Numbered from the stretch's first letter, positions 50,176 to 60,485 are shown. The stretch is DNA of 64,000 nt from Closterium sp. NIES-65 (GCA_948144175.1 CANXME010002057.1:2838001-2902000), one strand, 5' to 3'. Numbers and translations: made by a program. Notes: generated by a model not told the origin, from the letters alone.

Positions 50176-51950
50176 AGCACCTCAATGACCTCACCATTGC
50201 GGCGCAAGGGGAAGACTGTGGTGTAACGCGAGTAGTCGTCAACGACCAGCAGAAAGTAACGCTCGTGACCCTGTCCACGGACGTGGGCTGGGCCCCACAC
50301 GTCCATGTGGAGAGTCTGCAGCGGAGCCTCCGTCGGAGGGAACTCAGAGGAGTGAGAGGCGGCGCGCTGCCTTCCCTCGACGCAAGGAACGCAAGTAGGG
50401 GCAGGCCCCAGGGGGAGGGGAGGAAGAGACCAGGGAAGACCAGTGACAAGGACACGGGAGGCCATACCTCGAAGACGAGGTAGGGAGGGGTGACCAAGGC
50501 GGTGGTGCCAGAGGAGAGTCTGGTGTGACAGGTGACGACACGAGCAGGGGGCAGACTCCGGACCAGACCTTGACGCAGCAGCAAACACCTGACCAGACGT
50601 AGTAACTGGAGGGGACGCAGTGGTAAAGGTGTACAGGCTTGACCCAGGCTGATGGGTAAACGTGGCCAGGTGGCGGCCCGTCCGAGTACACGTATAGTGG
50701 GTCACCCGCTGACCACCAGGAGTGAACTGGTCAACCCACACGTCCTGGAGGTCAGCTCCACTCACCAAGTTTGTAGAGAACGAGGGGAGGTGACGAAGAG
50801 ACAGTGAGCCAGACGGGACTGCCAGACACGGCAGAACCGTAGAGGAGTGTGCAAGGACTGGGCCCCCAGAGGGGTCCGCCAGGGAGACAGCAACTGGCCG
50901 AGTGAGCTGCGTGAGTGTGGTGCAGTCGCAAAAGAATGAGCGGGACGCTCCTGAGTCAAGAGTGAAAGTGTGCAAGGCCTCAGCAAGCGCAGTACCTGAG
51001 AGAGCAGACTCACCAGCACCTGGAGCAAAAGGCTCACCAGTACCTGGAGCAGCAGACTCACTGGCACCTAGAGCAGCAGCATCTATACCTGGGTCAGGCG
51101 GCACACACAGGTAACAGTCACCCTCATCACTAATAGTCACAGCATACATGGCAGCAAGGATAGCATCATAATCAAGATCAAAGATAGCAACTCTAGACTT
51201 AAGCAGATCAGCCCAGCGAGGGAGCTCAGTACCGTCAGGAAACTGTGTACGCCAGGCGTCAGTCAGGCGACCGAAACAGCGCTGCGTAGCGTGCGGCAGC
51301 CCACACGTCTCCCCATGGCGCTCGCCGGTGCAGAGAACGTAAGTGCAGGGACCAGCACCCCCATACCTCCCACGCCCAGCGTACCACTCACAAAGCTGCT
51401 GGGGCAACGAGGCCTCACGGGAACGCAACAGCTGCTGGCGCTGGCCACCGCCATAGTCTCCATGCTGCACGGCTCCACCCCTACCAGCACCACCGCCGCT
51501 GCCACCCCCACTGCCGCTGCCGCCGCCGCCTCCACCTCCACCGCCGCCACCAACGCCCCAACTCGCGACTCCACCCCCACCTCCACTCCTACCCCCTCCA
51601 CCTCCTCCACCGCCACCACCACTGCCCCCGCCATCCCCTCCACTACCCCGACCGCCTCGGTGCCAACAAGGTCGACAGCAGCAGCAGAAGCAACAGAGGG
51701 CAAAAGGGGGACAGGGGAGCACCCCTCAAAGAAAGGCGCGCGAGGGTCACCGTGAGAAGCTCCTACAGCGACTATGCTAGCCTCACCTGCAAGGAGGCGC
51801 TCCTTGAGCAGGTCGACAGTGAGCTCAGTGGGCCAAAGGGAGAGAAAGTGGTCCCAAACTGAGTGGAGAGAGTCAGGGAGGCGGGTGACGAGGTAGAAGA
51901 GGGTGATGTACATAGGAGGGGGGTTCTTGGCACAGAACTCTGAGGGAAGC
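50176..51950 (-). pseudogene. Integrase start, protease and Gag end of U
   Basis: Minus-strand frames, with an open stretch at 50176-51722. In element order: Gag C-terminal half (MYITLFYLVTRLPDSLHS near 51913, EGCSPVPLLPSVASAAAVD, Gly tract about 51480-51650); Cys/His cluster ending CGLPHATQRCF (about 51270-51345); protease LDSGASRSFF (about 50930-50965); GAG-pre-integrase with HRLGHPSLPRLRGM; and integrase start LHMDVWGPAHVRG with YFLLVVDDYSRYTTVF. It stops at the V border at 50175. Confidence 0.8.
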
Positions 51951-52074
51951 GATGAGCTCTTTAGGAACCATTCAGACCACGATGAGTTGACTTAGGAGTC
52001 AACTAACTGTCACTGGATGTGTTGCCATGTACGTGCCTCGCATGGACTCCCAAAACAACTGCGTGGGAGCCCAC
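51951..52074. other. Short unassigned filler between U and X2
   Basis: 124 bp with no similarity I can see to the neighbouring elements. It contains an inverted word AGTTGACT-TAG-GAGTCAACT near 51980-52000. It could be filler from a repair event or a scrap of another element. Confidence 0.3.
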
Positions 52075-52206
52075 TGTCAAACATTATATATGTTGTGTTA
52101 GTTTAGGCTACAGTGGGTTAGCCTATAGGGGGTACACAATTCTAGGGTTAGGTACTTGTACTCATTTCACTGCTAGTTCATTCATTCATGTTCAGTGATT
52201 CCAACA
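52075..52206 (+). repeat. 5' LTR of X2
   Basis: 132 bp, TGTCAAACATTATATATG to GATTCCAACA, homologous to 34093-34224 with several differences. Confidence 0.9.
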
Positions 52207-52234
52207 TGGTATAGAGCAGGTCCTTCCTAGGACC
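52207..52234 (+). promoter_or_regulatory. Primer-binding site and stem-loop of X2
   Basis: TGGTATAGAGCAGG at the LTR end, running into GGTCCT-TCCT-AGGACC at 52219-52234, the same as X. Confidence 0.65.
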
Positions 52235-52329
52235 GAAATTTTCTAAGGACCCACCACTACGTAACTACCTACCTACCTACCTACCTGTGCCCTAGGGCGC
52301 CTCGGCGTGTCACGCCTCTAGAGGCCCCT

Positions 52330-52910
52330 CTTGACGGCCCCGCGCTAGCCCCGTTCAGGCCCCGTCGGCCCCACGCCCGCTCTCCCTAGCGGCCCCGTTC
52401 AGGCCCCGTCGGCCCCTTTAAGGCCCCGTTCAGGCCCCGCGCTAGCCCCGTTCAGGCCCCGTCGGCCCCGTTTCAGGCCCCGCGCTAGCCCCTCTCAGGC
52501 CCCGTCGGCCCGCGCTAGCCCCGTTTCAGGCCCCGTCGGCCCCGTTTCAGGCCCCGTCGGCCCCGCGCTAGCCCCTCTCAGGCCTCGTCGGCCCGCGCTA
52601 GCCCCGTTTCAGGCTCCGTTGGCCCCGTTTCAGGCCCCGTCAGCCCCGCGCTAGCCCCTCTCAGGCCCCGTCGGCCCGCGCTAGCCCCGTTTCAGGCCCC
52701 GTCGGCCCCGCGCTAGCCCCTCTCAGGCCCCGTCGGCCCCGCGCTAGCCCCATTCAGGCCCCGATCGGGCCCGCGCTAGCCCCGTTTCAGGCCCCGTCGG
52801 CCCCGTTTCAGGCCCCGTCGGCCCCGCGCTAGCCCCGTTCAGGCCCCGTCGGCCCCTTGCTAGCCCCTTTTGGCCCCGCGCTAGCCCCGCTCAGGCCCCG
52901 ATCGGCCCCG
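52330..52910 (+). repeat. GGCCCCGT minisatellite in the leader of X2
   Basis: Twenty or so mixed units built from CAGGCCCCGTCGGCCCC and GCGCTAGCCCCGTTT words. It occupies the same place as the differently spelled arrays in S, S2, T and X. Non-coding. Confidence 0.85.
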
Positions 52911-53213
52911 CGCTCGCCCCTCTAGGGCCCCAACCGGCCCCGTGCCGACCTCGCTGACCCCTGCCCACCACCTAGAGGCCCCGGGCGGCCCGTTCCCGCC
53001 GTAGCACACGAGGGAGAGCGGGCGGCCCGTCCCCGCCGTGACCGGAGCCGCGCGACCCGAGCCGCGCGCCCCGAGCCGAGCCGCGCGCCCCGAGCCGAGC
53101 CGCGCCACCCAGCCGAGCCGCGACCCGACCTGAACCGAGCCGCGCCACCCTGCCCTACCTGGTTCGTCCTACCTGCTTCTCCTACTGCTACTGCTGCTAT
53201 TTCTACTGTTCCT

Positions 53214-54923
53214 ATGGCTAGCCCACAGGTTCTCGTGTTCGATGCTGAGGGCCGCCCTGTGGAATTTGACACCTGGCTCGATGACCTGCACCTCTACCTA
53301 CAGCTCACAGCCAAGGATGACATCTCACTGTACGATCACGCCCTAGGCCATGTCACTGCCCCTGCTGCTACTGCTGACAGCACTACTCGCTCACAGTGGC
53401 AGACTCGTGATGCCCACGCTCGCTTCGCCATTCGAAACTCCCTGCCGATAGACGAACGCGAGCACTTTGGTCACCACAAGACTGCACAGGCACTGTACAC
53501 AGCTGTAGTTGCTCGCTACTCCTCACCTGCCTCTGCCGCACTAGGCCGTCTCTCCCTCCCCTACCTGTTTCCCGACCTGGCCTCCTTTCACACAGTCGCT
53601 GACCTCATCACGCACCTCCGTACTAGTGAGGCCCGCTTCCGTGCCGCCATGCCTGCTGAGTTCCTTGCCACGCACCCCCCTCCACTCTGGCTCACTCTCT
53701 ACCACCTAGTCACCCGCCTCCCTGACACACTGCGTGCTGTCAGGGACCACTTCCTAGCTCGTTGCCCCACTGAGCTCACCATTGCCCTCCTCGAGAAGGA
53801 GCTACTTGCAGCTGAGACTAGCATAGTCGTTGTAGGTGCCTCTCGTGGCGACCCCCGTACCCCGTTCTTTGAGGGGTGTTCTCCTTCCCCCCTTCTTCCC
53901 TCTGTCGCCTCTGCTGCTGCTGTCGACCTTCTTGGTGCTGAGAAGGTCGGCGCTGCGTCTGCCTCGAGCGGACGCCGTAGCGGCAAGGGCAAAGGGGGCA
54001 AGGGTGGTGGCGGTGACAGCGGGGGAGGTGGCGGTGGGGGCAGTGGAGGCAGTGGGGGTGGTGGCTCGGCTGGAGGGGCGAGTGGTAGCGTTGGGGGTGG
54101 TGGCGGCAGCGGCAGGGGAGGTGGCAGGAGTGGAGGCGGCGGTTGGGGTGGCGGTGGACGAGGCGGCGGCAGGGGTTGGGGTGGTCGAGGAGGTGGCAGC
54201 GGTGGTGGTGGCCGTGGAGGCACTGGCGGTGGCCAGGGCCAGCAGCACACTCCCTCGCCCCAGGAGGTCCGTGAGTGGTACTCTCAGCACGGGGGTGGGG
54301 GTGGTCTTAGCTGCACGTACGTCATTCGCACTGGTGACCGCACTGGTAAGCAGTGTGGACGACCGCACGCCACACAGCGCTGCTTCTCTCGTCTCGACAA
54401 CGCTTGGCGTGTTCAGTTCCCTCAGGCCACTGAGCTGCCCCGCTGGCTTGATATCCTGAAGAAGGGGATTGATATCTATGCTCTAGACTTTGATGCTATT
54501 CTATCTGCCATGTATGTGATGTCTACTAGTGGAGAGGGTGCTGAGTCCTTGTGTGTGCCGCCCGACCCGGGCATTAGGGCCAGTGCGTCTGCCGCTCCAG
54601 GTACTCTCGTGTCGGCTACCCCAGGTGCTGGTGAGGCTGCTGCTCTAGGTGCTCGTGTGTCTCCCCCCCTTGGTACTGCGTCGACTGCCGCACTGCACAC
54701 CTTCACACTGGACTCAGGTGCTTCTCGCTGCTTCTTTCGTGACCGCACTGCCCTTGAGCCGCTTGCTCGGCCAGTTGCTGTCTCCCTTGCTGACCCCTCT
54801 GGGGGTCCGGTCATTGCGACCTCTTCCACTGTCCTTCCCTGCCCTGCGGTCCCGTCGGGCACACTGCCAGGTCTCCACCTCCCCTCGTTCTCTACGAACT
54901 TGGTGGCAGGTAGTGCACTCTAG
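53214..54923 (+). CDS. Gag and protease start of X2
   Basis: Open frame of 569 codons from ATG 53214 (MASPQVLVFDAEGRPVEF), the first ATG after the leader and the one matching X. Gag domain residues about 1-190 (TWLDDLHLYLQL, DEREHFGHHKTAQALY, ASAALGRLSLPYLFPD, HTVADLITHLRTSE, LVTRLPDTLRAV). Ser-rich EGCSPSPLLPSVASAAA. Gly-rich tract about residues 260-345. Cys/His cluster CTYV...GKQCGRPHATQRCF about residues 362-390, with no canonical CCHC knuckle. Protease signature TLDSGASRCFF about residue 500. It would build the particle and cut the polyprotein. Confidence 0.85.
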   Translation: MASPQVLVFDAEGRPVEFDTWLDDLHLYLQLTAKDDISLYDHALGHVTAPAATADSTTRSQWQTRDAHARFAIRNSLPIDEREHFGHHKTAQALYTAVVARYSSPASAALGRLSLPYLFPDLASFHTVADLITHLRTSEARFRAAMPAEFLATHPPPLWLTLYHLVTRLPDTLRAVRDHFLARCPTELTIALLEKELLAAETSIVVVGASRGDPRTPFFEGCSPSPLLPSVASAAAVDLLGAEKVGAASASSGRRSGKGKGGKGGGGDSGGGGGGGSGGSGGGGSAGGASGSVGGGGGSGRGGGRSGGGGWGGGGRGGGRGWGGRGGGSGGGGRGGTGGGQGQQHTPSPQEVREWYSQHGGGGGLSCTYVIRTGDRTGKQCGRPHATQRCFSRLDNAWRVQFPQATELPRWLDILKKGIDIYALDFDAILSAMYVMSTSGEGAESLCVPPDPGIRASASAAPGTLVSATPGAGEAAALGARVSPPLGTASTAALHTFTLDSGASRCFFRDRTALEPLARPVAVSLADPSGGPVIATSSTVLPCPAVPSGTLPGLHLPSFSTNLVAGSAL

Positions 54924-54962
54924 GACGGGGGTGTTCACCAGTTCACCCCTGCCTACGAGCGC

Positions 54963-56037
54963 GTGACACACTGCACGTGTGCTCGTACGGGCCGTCACTT
55001 GGCTACCTTCACTCGGCAGCCGGGGTCGGACCTGTACACACTGACTACTGAGTCCCCTCACGTTGCTGCGACTGCGTCCGCGTCCGCGTCAGGTCAGCTG
55101 TCCGCCCCCTGCTCGTGTCGCTCTTTGGCACACGAGACTGTCCTCTGGCACCACCGCCTTGGCCACCCGTCTGTGCAGCGGCTTCGTGCCATGCACTCCC
55201 GGTACCTTGTCTCTGGCCTGCCCAGGGTCCTTCCTGCCCTCCCACCCTCGCCTGCTCCTACCTGTCTCCCCTGTGTCGAGGGACGGCAGCGCGCCGCTCC
55301 TCACTCCTCCTCGTTCCCCCCGACGACTGCTCCCTTGCAGACACTCCACATGGACGTGTGGGGCCCAGCCCGCGTCCGTGGTCAGGGTCAGGAGAGGTAC
55401 TTCCTGATAGTTGTTGACGACTACTCGCGCTACACCTCGGTCTTCCCCTTGCGCACCAAGGGTGAGGTCCCTGATGTCTTGATCCCTTGGATCCGCAGAG
55501 CCCGTCTCCAGCTCAGCGAGCGTTTTCACTCGGACTTTCCTGTCCTGCGCTTGCACTCTGACAGAGGTGGTGAGTTCTCCTCCGACCTCTTGGCAGCCTA
55601 CTGTGCTGAGCACGGCATTGAGCAGTTGCTCACGCTTCCGGCTTCTCCACAGCAGAATGGGGTTGCGGAGCGCCGCATTGGCCTGGTCATGGAGGTCGCC
55701 CGTACCTCCTTGATCCATGCGGCTGCCCCCCACTTTCTGTGGCCGTTTGCGGTCCGGTACGCTGGGCATCAGCTGAACCTCTGGCCCCGTGTCTCCTTGC
55801 CGGAGACCTCGCCCACGCTGCTGTGGACGGGGGAGGTTGGCGATGCGTCGCGTTTCCGGGTCTGGGGGTCTCGAGCTTTTGTCCGCGATTCGTCTGCGGA
55901 CAAGCTCTCCTCCCGTGCTGTTCCCTGCGTCTTCCTCGGCTTTGTCCCAGACGCGTCTGGTTGGCAGTTTTACCACGCCACCTCGCGCCGGTTCTTGCCC
56001 TCCCAGGACGTCACTTTTGACGAGTCCGTCCCCTACT
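54963..56037 (+). CDS. GAG-pre-integrase and integrase region of X2
   Basis: Continues from the protease domain: HRLGHPSVQRLRAM and CLPCVEGRQ (GAG-pre-integrase), then the integrase core with LHMDVWGPARVRG, FLIVVDDYSRY, LHSDRGGEF (about 55551-55577) and SPQQNGVAERRIG, and the C-terminal FLGFVPDASGWQFYHATSRR. X2 sequence ends about 56037, soon after DVTFDESVPYY. Residues beyond that in the same frame come from antisense Gag of T and are not part of the protein. Confidence 0.82.
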
Positions 56038-56399
56038 ACTGCATCGTACAGAGACTTAGCAGTCTTGTACTGACCAAAGTGCGCGCGCTCAGCAGAAGGC
56101 AGGTGACTGCGAACAGCAAGGCGAGCAACAGCGTCACGAGTAGTTCACTGTGAGTTTACCGTACTTTCAGCGTCAGCTGCAGGTGCAACAGAAACGCCGG
56201 ACATGTGATCGAACAGCGAGACTCCATCCATGGAGTCGCACTGAAGATAGAGCTGCAATTCATCCACCCAATCCTCAAAATCGACGGCACGGCCCTCAGC
56301 ATCGAAGGTAAGCACATTAGGACTAGCCATGGCGGCAGTAGCAGCAGGGCAGGGCGGCGCGGTTTGGCAGGGCGGCGCGGCTCGGCAGGGCGGCGCGAT

Positions 56400-56930
56400 A
56401 GGCAGGCAGGTGCAGCGGCGCGCTTATGAGGGTGGATGCAGGGCAGGGCTGCGACGAGGCGGCGGTGGGCAGGGCCGGTTCAGGGCGGCAGCTGGGTAGG
56501 GCCGCGATTGAGCGGCTGCAGGGTAGGGCTGCGACCGGGCGACTGCAGGGTAGGGCCGCGACGAGGCGGCGGTGGGGCAGGGCCACGACGGGGCGGCAAT
56601 AGGGCAGGGCCGTGGTTGAGCGGCTGCAAGGTAGGGCCGCGACTGGGCGGCTACAGGGCAGGGCTGCGACGAGGCGACAGTGGGGCAAGGCCGCGACGCG
56701 GCGGCAGCAGGGTAGGGCCGCGACGAGTGGCGCCAAGGCAGGGCCACGACGGGCGGCGAGGCCGGGCCGCGACAGGCGGCTAGGGCGCGCCGCGAAGGGC
56801 GGCGACAGGGCAGGGCCGCAGCGGGCGGCTAGGTCAGGGCCGCGAAAGGGCAGGGCCGCGACGGGTCGTTAGGGCAGGGCCGCTACGGGCGTGGAGGGCA
56901 GGGCACGCGTCGGTGCTGGTGAGAAAGGCG
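56400..56930 (-). repeat. GC-rich imperfect repeats in the leader of T
   Basis: Units of about 17-21 bp of the form GGGCAGGGCCGCGACGGGGCGGC. No gene. Confidence 0.7.
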
Positions 56931-56988
56931 CGAGGCGCGCTTCGGGCAGGGCAAGAAAAAAATATATCATGGTGGGCCCTAAAAAAAC

Positions 56989-57018
56989 GTTCCCACTAGG
57001 GAACCTGCTCCAAAAACA
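56989..57018 (-). promoter_or_regulatory. Primer-site region and stem-loop of T
   Basis: A degenerate site ending GGAGCAGG followed by GTTCCC-TAGT-GGGAAC (56989-57004) in element orientation. Confidence 0.5.
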
Positions 57019-57140
57019 TGTCATAAACTAGGAGGAAAGAATGACTAGAAACACAGCAGTAGAATGTTTGTATATGAAAACCTAATTGGGCTAAAACCCA
57101 TAATGAGTGCCCCACTACAGCCTACAGCATAGTTCCGACA
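57019..57140 (-). repeat. 5' LTR of T
   Basis: 122 bp, TGTCGGAACTATGC to GTTTATGACA in element orientation. AGTTC follows at 57141. Confidence 0.8.
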
Positions 57141-57345
57141 AGTTCGACTCGAGGAAATCAAGCCAGCGAATCTGTCGTGGGTTGAGGTGGGGCTGTGCGC
57201 GGAGGTACTGTAGCGATTTTTTATCTCTCCGTACTGTCACGTCTGCGCCGGTCAAGTAGCATCGCCATACTATCGGGTAATTTTTCTCTGGCGGATGCTG
57301 TTTGCGGGACTCGTATGCGATGGGCTGTAATCCGTTGCCGAAATC

Positions 57346-58050
57346 CTATAGCAGTACGGCTCCGATGGCGATGTCGCTTGCGCCTGTAACTATTTCGAAT
57401 TGGCGGTGTGGGTCGGCGATGCGTAGTACGGGCAGTGAACAGAGAACATTTTTAAGGGCAAAGAAGGCAGCATGCTCTTTCTCCCCCCACGTAAAAGCGA
57501 CTCCCTTTCGTAGCAAGTCTGTCAGCGGCGTCGTTAACCATGCCATATCGGGGATGAACCGACGCACGTAATTTACAAACCCCAAAAAGCTCTGCAGCTC
57601 CATGATATTCGTCAGGGGGTGCCAGGCTTTTACCGTGTCCAGCTTCTTCAGGTCAATTTCAACCCCAGCCTCTGAAATAACGTGCCCCAAAAACTCTAGC
57701 CTGTCCTAAAAAAACTCGCACTTGGACCCATACCTAGTCCTAAAAGTCGTCTTTGCGCAGTCCGATGGTTCGACTCGAATCTGATGGTAACCTCCCCGTA
57801 AATCGGTTTTCGAAAAGACTCGTGTTGTTCGCAGTTGATCTATCAGTTCGTCGTCGCGGGGAATGGGGTATCGCGACTTGACTGTTACCCTGTTCAGTGC
57901 TCTGTAATCGATGCACATGGAAAACCCTCCATCTTTTTGCGACGTGAACAGTATCGGTGCGGCGAACGGTGACGAACTCGCGCTGTGTCAGTCTGAACTG
58001 TCGCTGTACGGCTGGCTGTGCCCCGGGTTTCAACTCTATTTGGTGGTCGT
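57346..58050 (-). pseudogene. Gypsy reverse transcriptase/RNase H region of P
   Basis: RT pieces MCIDYRALNRVTVKSRYPIPR (57860-57918) and KTDLRGGYHQIRV (about 57775-57815). Then LGHVISEAGVEID-like and LQSFLGFVNYVRRFIPD (about 57540-57600), and RNase H start FTWGEKEHAAFFALK (about 57455-57500). The order and motifs are those of Ty3/Gypsy, not Copia. Confidence 0.82.
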
Positions 58051-58329
58051 GTGCTCACTGAGGTGGCAGTCCTTCCGGTAAGTCGTCGGGAAAAATCCCC
58101 CGGGTACCGTTTCAACAGTTCCTGCAGTTCGCGTAGTACTGCTGCCAGCAGTTTCTGAAAATCGCTCAGTTGCTCTGCTTCCTCCACTACTGCTATATCC
58201 ACCGCTACACGTCAGCTCTAGTGGCGACAACCCGTTTCATTGTGATGGCGTTGACGTGGACCGTTGAAGACTCAGGCATCTGCCAACGAGGTAGTTCAAC
58301 CCAGTTACCGGTACTTTGCACAGTGCAGC

Positions 58330-58690
58330 TACACGTCGTCCAGTCAATTCGCGGGTCGTCGCAGCCAATCGCGTCCCAGTAAAATGTCGTGGCCATCCAA
58401 TGTCGTCGCGAGCATTTCCTGTGTAAACCCAAAGTTCCCCCCGCAGCGGACTTTCACTCTCTCCGCCTTCTCCCGTATGGCCAGCGGCATTCCGTCAACT
58501 AAGCGTGTGTCTATTTCCGGTAAACACCGACTAAGTGCCAGTTGCAGCTTTCGTGCGGTCGCGGTAATAACTAAATTTTGACTTGCTCCTCCATCTATAA
58601 AAATCTTCGCTGCTGCTCCTTGTATTTTCCCGTGGATCAGTACTGAGCAATCCGTCCCTGTACCCTCCTTGTTCGTCCGAGCCCGATCGA
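58330..58690 (-). pseudogene. Gypsy protease region of P
   Basis: Retropepsin-like segment with VLIHGKIQGAAAKIFIDGGAS near 58585-58640 and DGHDILLGRDWL near 58350-58385, the usual flap and C-terminal signatures of Gypsy proteases. Confidence 0.75.
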
Positions 58691-58779
58691 TGGCATGAAT
58701 CGGTACTGTGACTCGGTGAGGATCGGTGAGGTTGGGCGAGCAGGCAGTCTCGTCAGTAGTTGGCCCGATTCCTACTGAC

Positions 58780-59730
58780 TGCTCGCGTTTCCCTGCCTTG
58801 GAGACTCCCTCCCCTGCTCTGCTCTGTGGCGCCTTAGCTCCTTTGGGCACTCATTCTTGCGATGGCCCAGCCTATTGCAAGCAAAGCAGTGCCCCTTAAA
58901 TGGCGTGGCAGATGCATTTGTCGCAACGGCATATACGGTGGCGTGCTTGATCGGTCCCTGAGGGCGATGTCCGTAGTAGCACCCCCGTCTCGGACAACGT
59001 AAGATGTCGATTTTCTCGGCAAACGCGAGGATCTCGTTGAAATTTGAGAGCCCGCGTAGCATGATTTCGTGCGAGACGTTCGGCTTCAGCCCTCCAATGT
59101 AACGGTCCACCTCTTCCGCTCAAAGCAAGTAGCTGACTTGTTTGCATAATGCGAGAAAACCGCTCGTGTAGTCTTGAACCGATCCGAGCTACCACCAAGT
59201 ACGCAGTCTCTGACGCGCCGAAATGGAAGCCGCGATCGGCTCGAAGCGCGCCCGAAGCTCTGCACACCACGCATCCCACGTGCTGTACTGGGCGGTTTTG
59301 CAGAATGAGCTCTAGGTGATGGCTGGGCCCGTGGGCTCTTCCTCTTGCAACGGTGGCTTGTAGGCGCGTGGCGACGTCACGATGACTCGCCACCAGTCCA
59401 TGGCGGGGCCCCTCAGCGACAAGACCGCATAGCGAATCTTCGTTGCGTCCCACTCGACGTAACTTGCGTCGAAGAAGACGTTCATCATGAAGACCCACGA
59501 TTGAACAATCGGACCTCCACGCTGGCTCGGGTCGAAACAGGGCGGGCGCTGCGACTTGAGCGGCATTGGTGCCATGATGGCGTTGTCTCCACTTGTCGCT
59601 GCAAACTCCACATGCCAACGGGCTTCACGAGGCTCCCGCGGGCTTGGTGCAGCCCTGTTACTCTCCATGTCAGGCATTGACTGAGCAGCGCCATCACTGG
59701 CTGCGCCTGAGCGCGGTCGCACGCTGCCGT
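58780..59730 (-). pseudogene. Gypsy Gag region of P
   Basis: Pieces of a Gag protein. PMPLKSQRPPCFDPS, VQSWVFMMNVFFDAS, IRYAVLSLRGPAMDWW (about 59330-59590) and, nearer 59050, IGGLKPNVSHEIMLRG correspond to the retrotransposon Gag domain. A CCHC knuckle CFACNRLGHRKNEC lies at about 58850-58892. Strongly decayed. Confidence 0.75.
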
Positions 59731-60136
59731 GTTGTGACGGTGTGCCGGACGAGATGACAATGGGTCCATTTGTGGAGGTGCATTGGCGGGTGTCTGTGTT
59801 GATGCAAGTGCATTCGTCGTAGATTGCAGGCGGGCGGCGTCAGGTTCCGCCGTGAACGTCGCAACTTTGAGTGTCGAGTTTTTGAGTTGGCTCACGAGAC
59901 AATCGAGTTGCTCCTATGTCAGTGTCGCTAGGGTGAATTCGGCCATGGCAGGGGTGTCGGGCAAGCTCAGCGAGAGCCTCGGTCGTGGCTGTGCGTGCTT
60001 ACAAGAGATCAATTTAAACGGCGGTGCTTGTTTCGCTGAGAGACGTCTACCCCCCCCCCCCCCAAAAGAAAGAGATCGTGGGGAAGTGAAGGTGTGGGTG
60101 CGGTCCGGGAAGAGATCGTAGGCTTTGAATACCAAT

Positions 60137-60485
60137 TGTTACGAGTACAATTGAGTGAGTGAGCGAGATTGCACTATCGAAGCAAGAGTACAATGAGCGA
60201 AGGCATGAGCGAAGAATATATAGCAAAACTACAGTGGTAACGGTAATGTGTGGAAAATGGGGTGCGCGACGGGCCCAGCGCCGAGGCTGGAAAATGTCGA
60301 GGCGGAGGTCCGGAGCGCGGGTTACCAACCGAACCGTGAGGTTTGGTCGCGTCATGAACAGTGGTGGGAACAGTGTCGAGGCGAGTGTTGCAAGTGGTAA
60401 TGGATTACTATTGGGTGCTGTTGGCGGGAACGGGGTGTACGCGCTGAGCAGGGACGCGAAGTAAGGAAAAGGAATTTTCCTTACA
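60137..60485 (-). repeat. Probable 5' LTR of Gypsy P
   Basis: 349 bp bounded by TGTAAGGAAAATTCC and CTCGTAACA in element orientation, with a TATA-like GCTATATATTC at about 60210-60220 and a primer site two bases inside. Only one LTR is present, so the outer boundary rests on the TG...CA rule. Confidence 0.55.

Larger units (their letters stand above)
35297..51950 (-). mobile_element. Copia element U, nested and broken
   Basis: Minus-strand Ty1/Copia of the X/S type. Its 3' LTR (35297-38843) is split by a solo V LTR. Next come a polypurine tract (CCTATGGGGGTG, 38844-38857), RNase H (39110-39279 and 40738-41090), reverse transcriptase (about 41380-41950), linker (about 41960-43400), integrase end (to 43709), V insertion, integrase start and protease (50176 to about 51000), and Gag C-terminal half with Gly tract (about 51260-51950). 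The right end is lost: an unrelated 124-bp piece and X2 follow at 51951. Insertions inside are the solo LTR, S2, Y2 and V. Many breaks; old. Confidence 0.85.
52075..56037 (+). mobile_element. Copia element X2, 5' portion
   Basis: Plus-strand X-type Ty1/Copia. Its 5' LTR lies at 52075-52206 (132 bp, close to the X LTRs). The primer site and stem-loop lie at 52207-52234, and the leader minisatellite at about 52300-53160. Gag starts at 53214, followed by protease and integrase to about 56037. Reverse transcriptase, RNase H and 3' LTR are missing. The sequence changes abruptly at 56037 into minus-strand Gag of T. It looks fairly young where present but is truncated, with a few breaks. Confidence 0.88.
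56038..57140 (-). mobile_element. Copia element T, 5' end
   Basis: Minus-strand X/S-type Copia reduced to its 5' LTR (57019-57140), primer-site region with stem-loop (56989-57018), GC-rich leader (about 56335-56985) and the first part of Gag (56330 down to 56038, MASPNVLTFDAEGRAVDFEDW). It is flanked on the right by AGTTC and Gypsy P. It is cut on the left at X2. Its LTR is closest to that of U, but the flanks do not show a matching duplication, so I keep T and U apart. Broken. Confidence 0.8.
57141..60485 (-). mobile_element. Gypsy element P, decayed 5' two-thirds
   Basis: Minus-strand Ty3/Gypsy. From right to left: a likely 5' LTR (60137-60485), primer site TGGTATTCAAAGCC (60121-60134), leader with a run of 14 C (60050-60063), Gag (about 59950-58800), protease (about 58640-58330), reverse transcriptase (about 58050-57700) and start of RNase H (about 57690-57346). 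Integrase and 3' LTR are not in the window because T adjoins at 57140. It is a different family from Q. Many breaks; old. Confidence 0.85.

Noticed and set aside
35297-57140. U and T as the two ends of one minus-strand Copia
   Set aside because: Their LTRs share subfamily words but differ widely, the outer flanks (CAGCA and AGTTC) do not match, and X2 with filler lies between. I kept them separate, though one rearranged element is not excluded.
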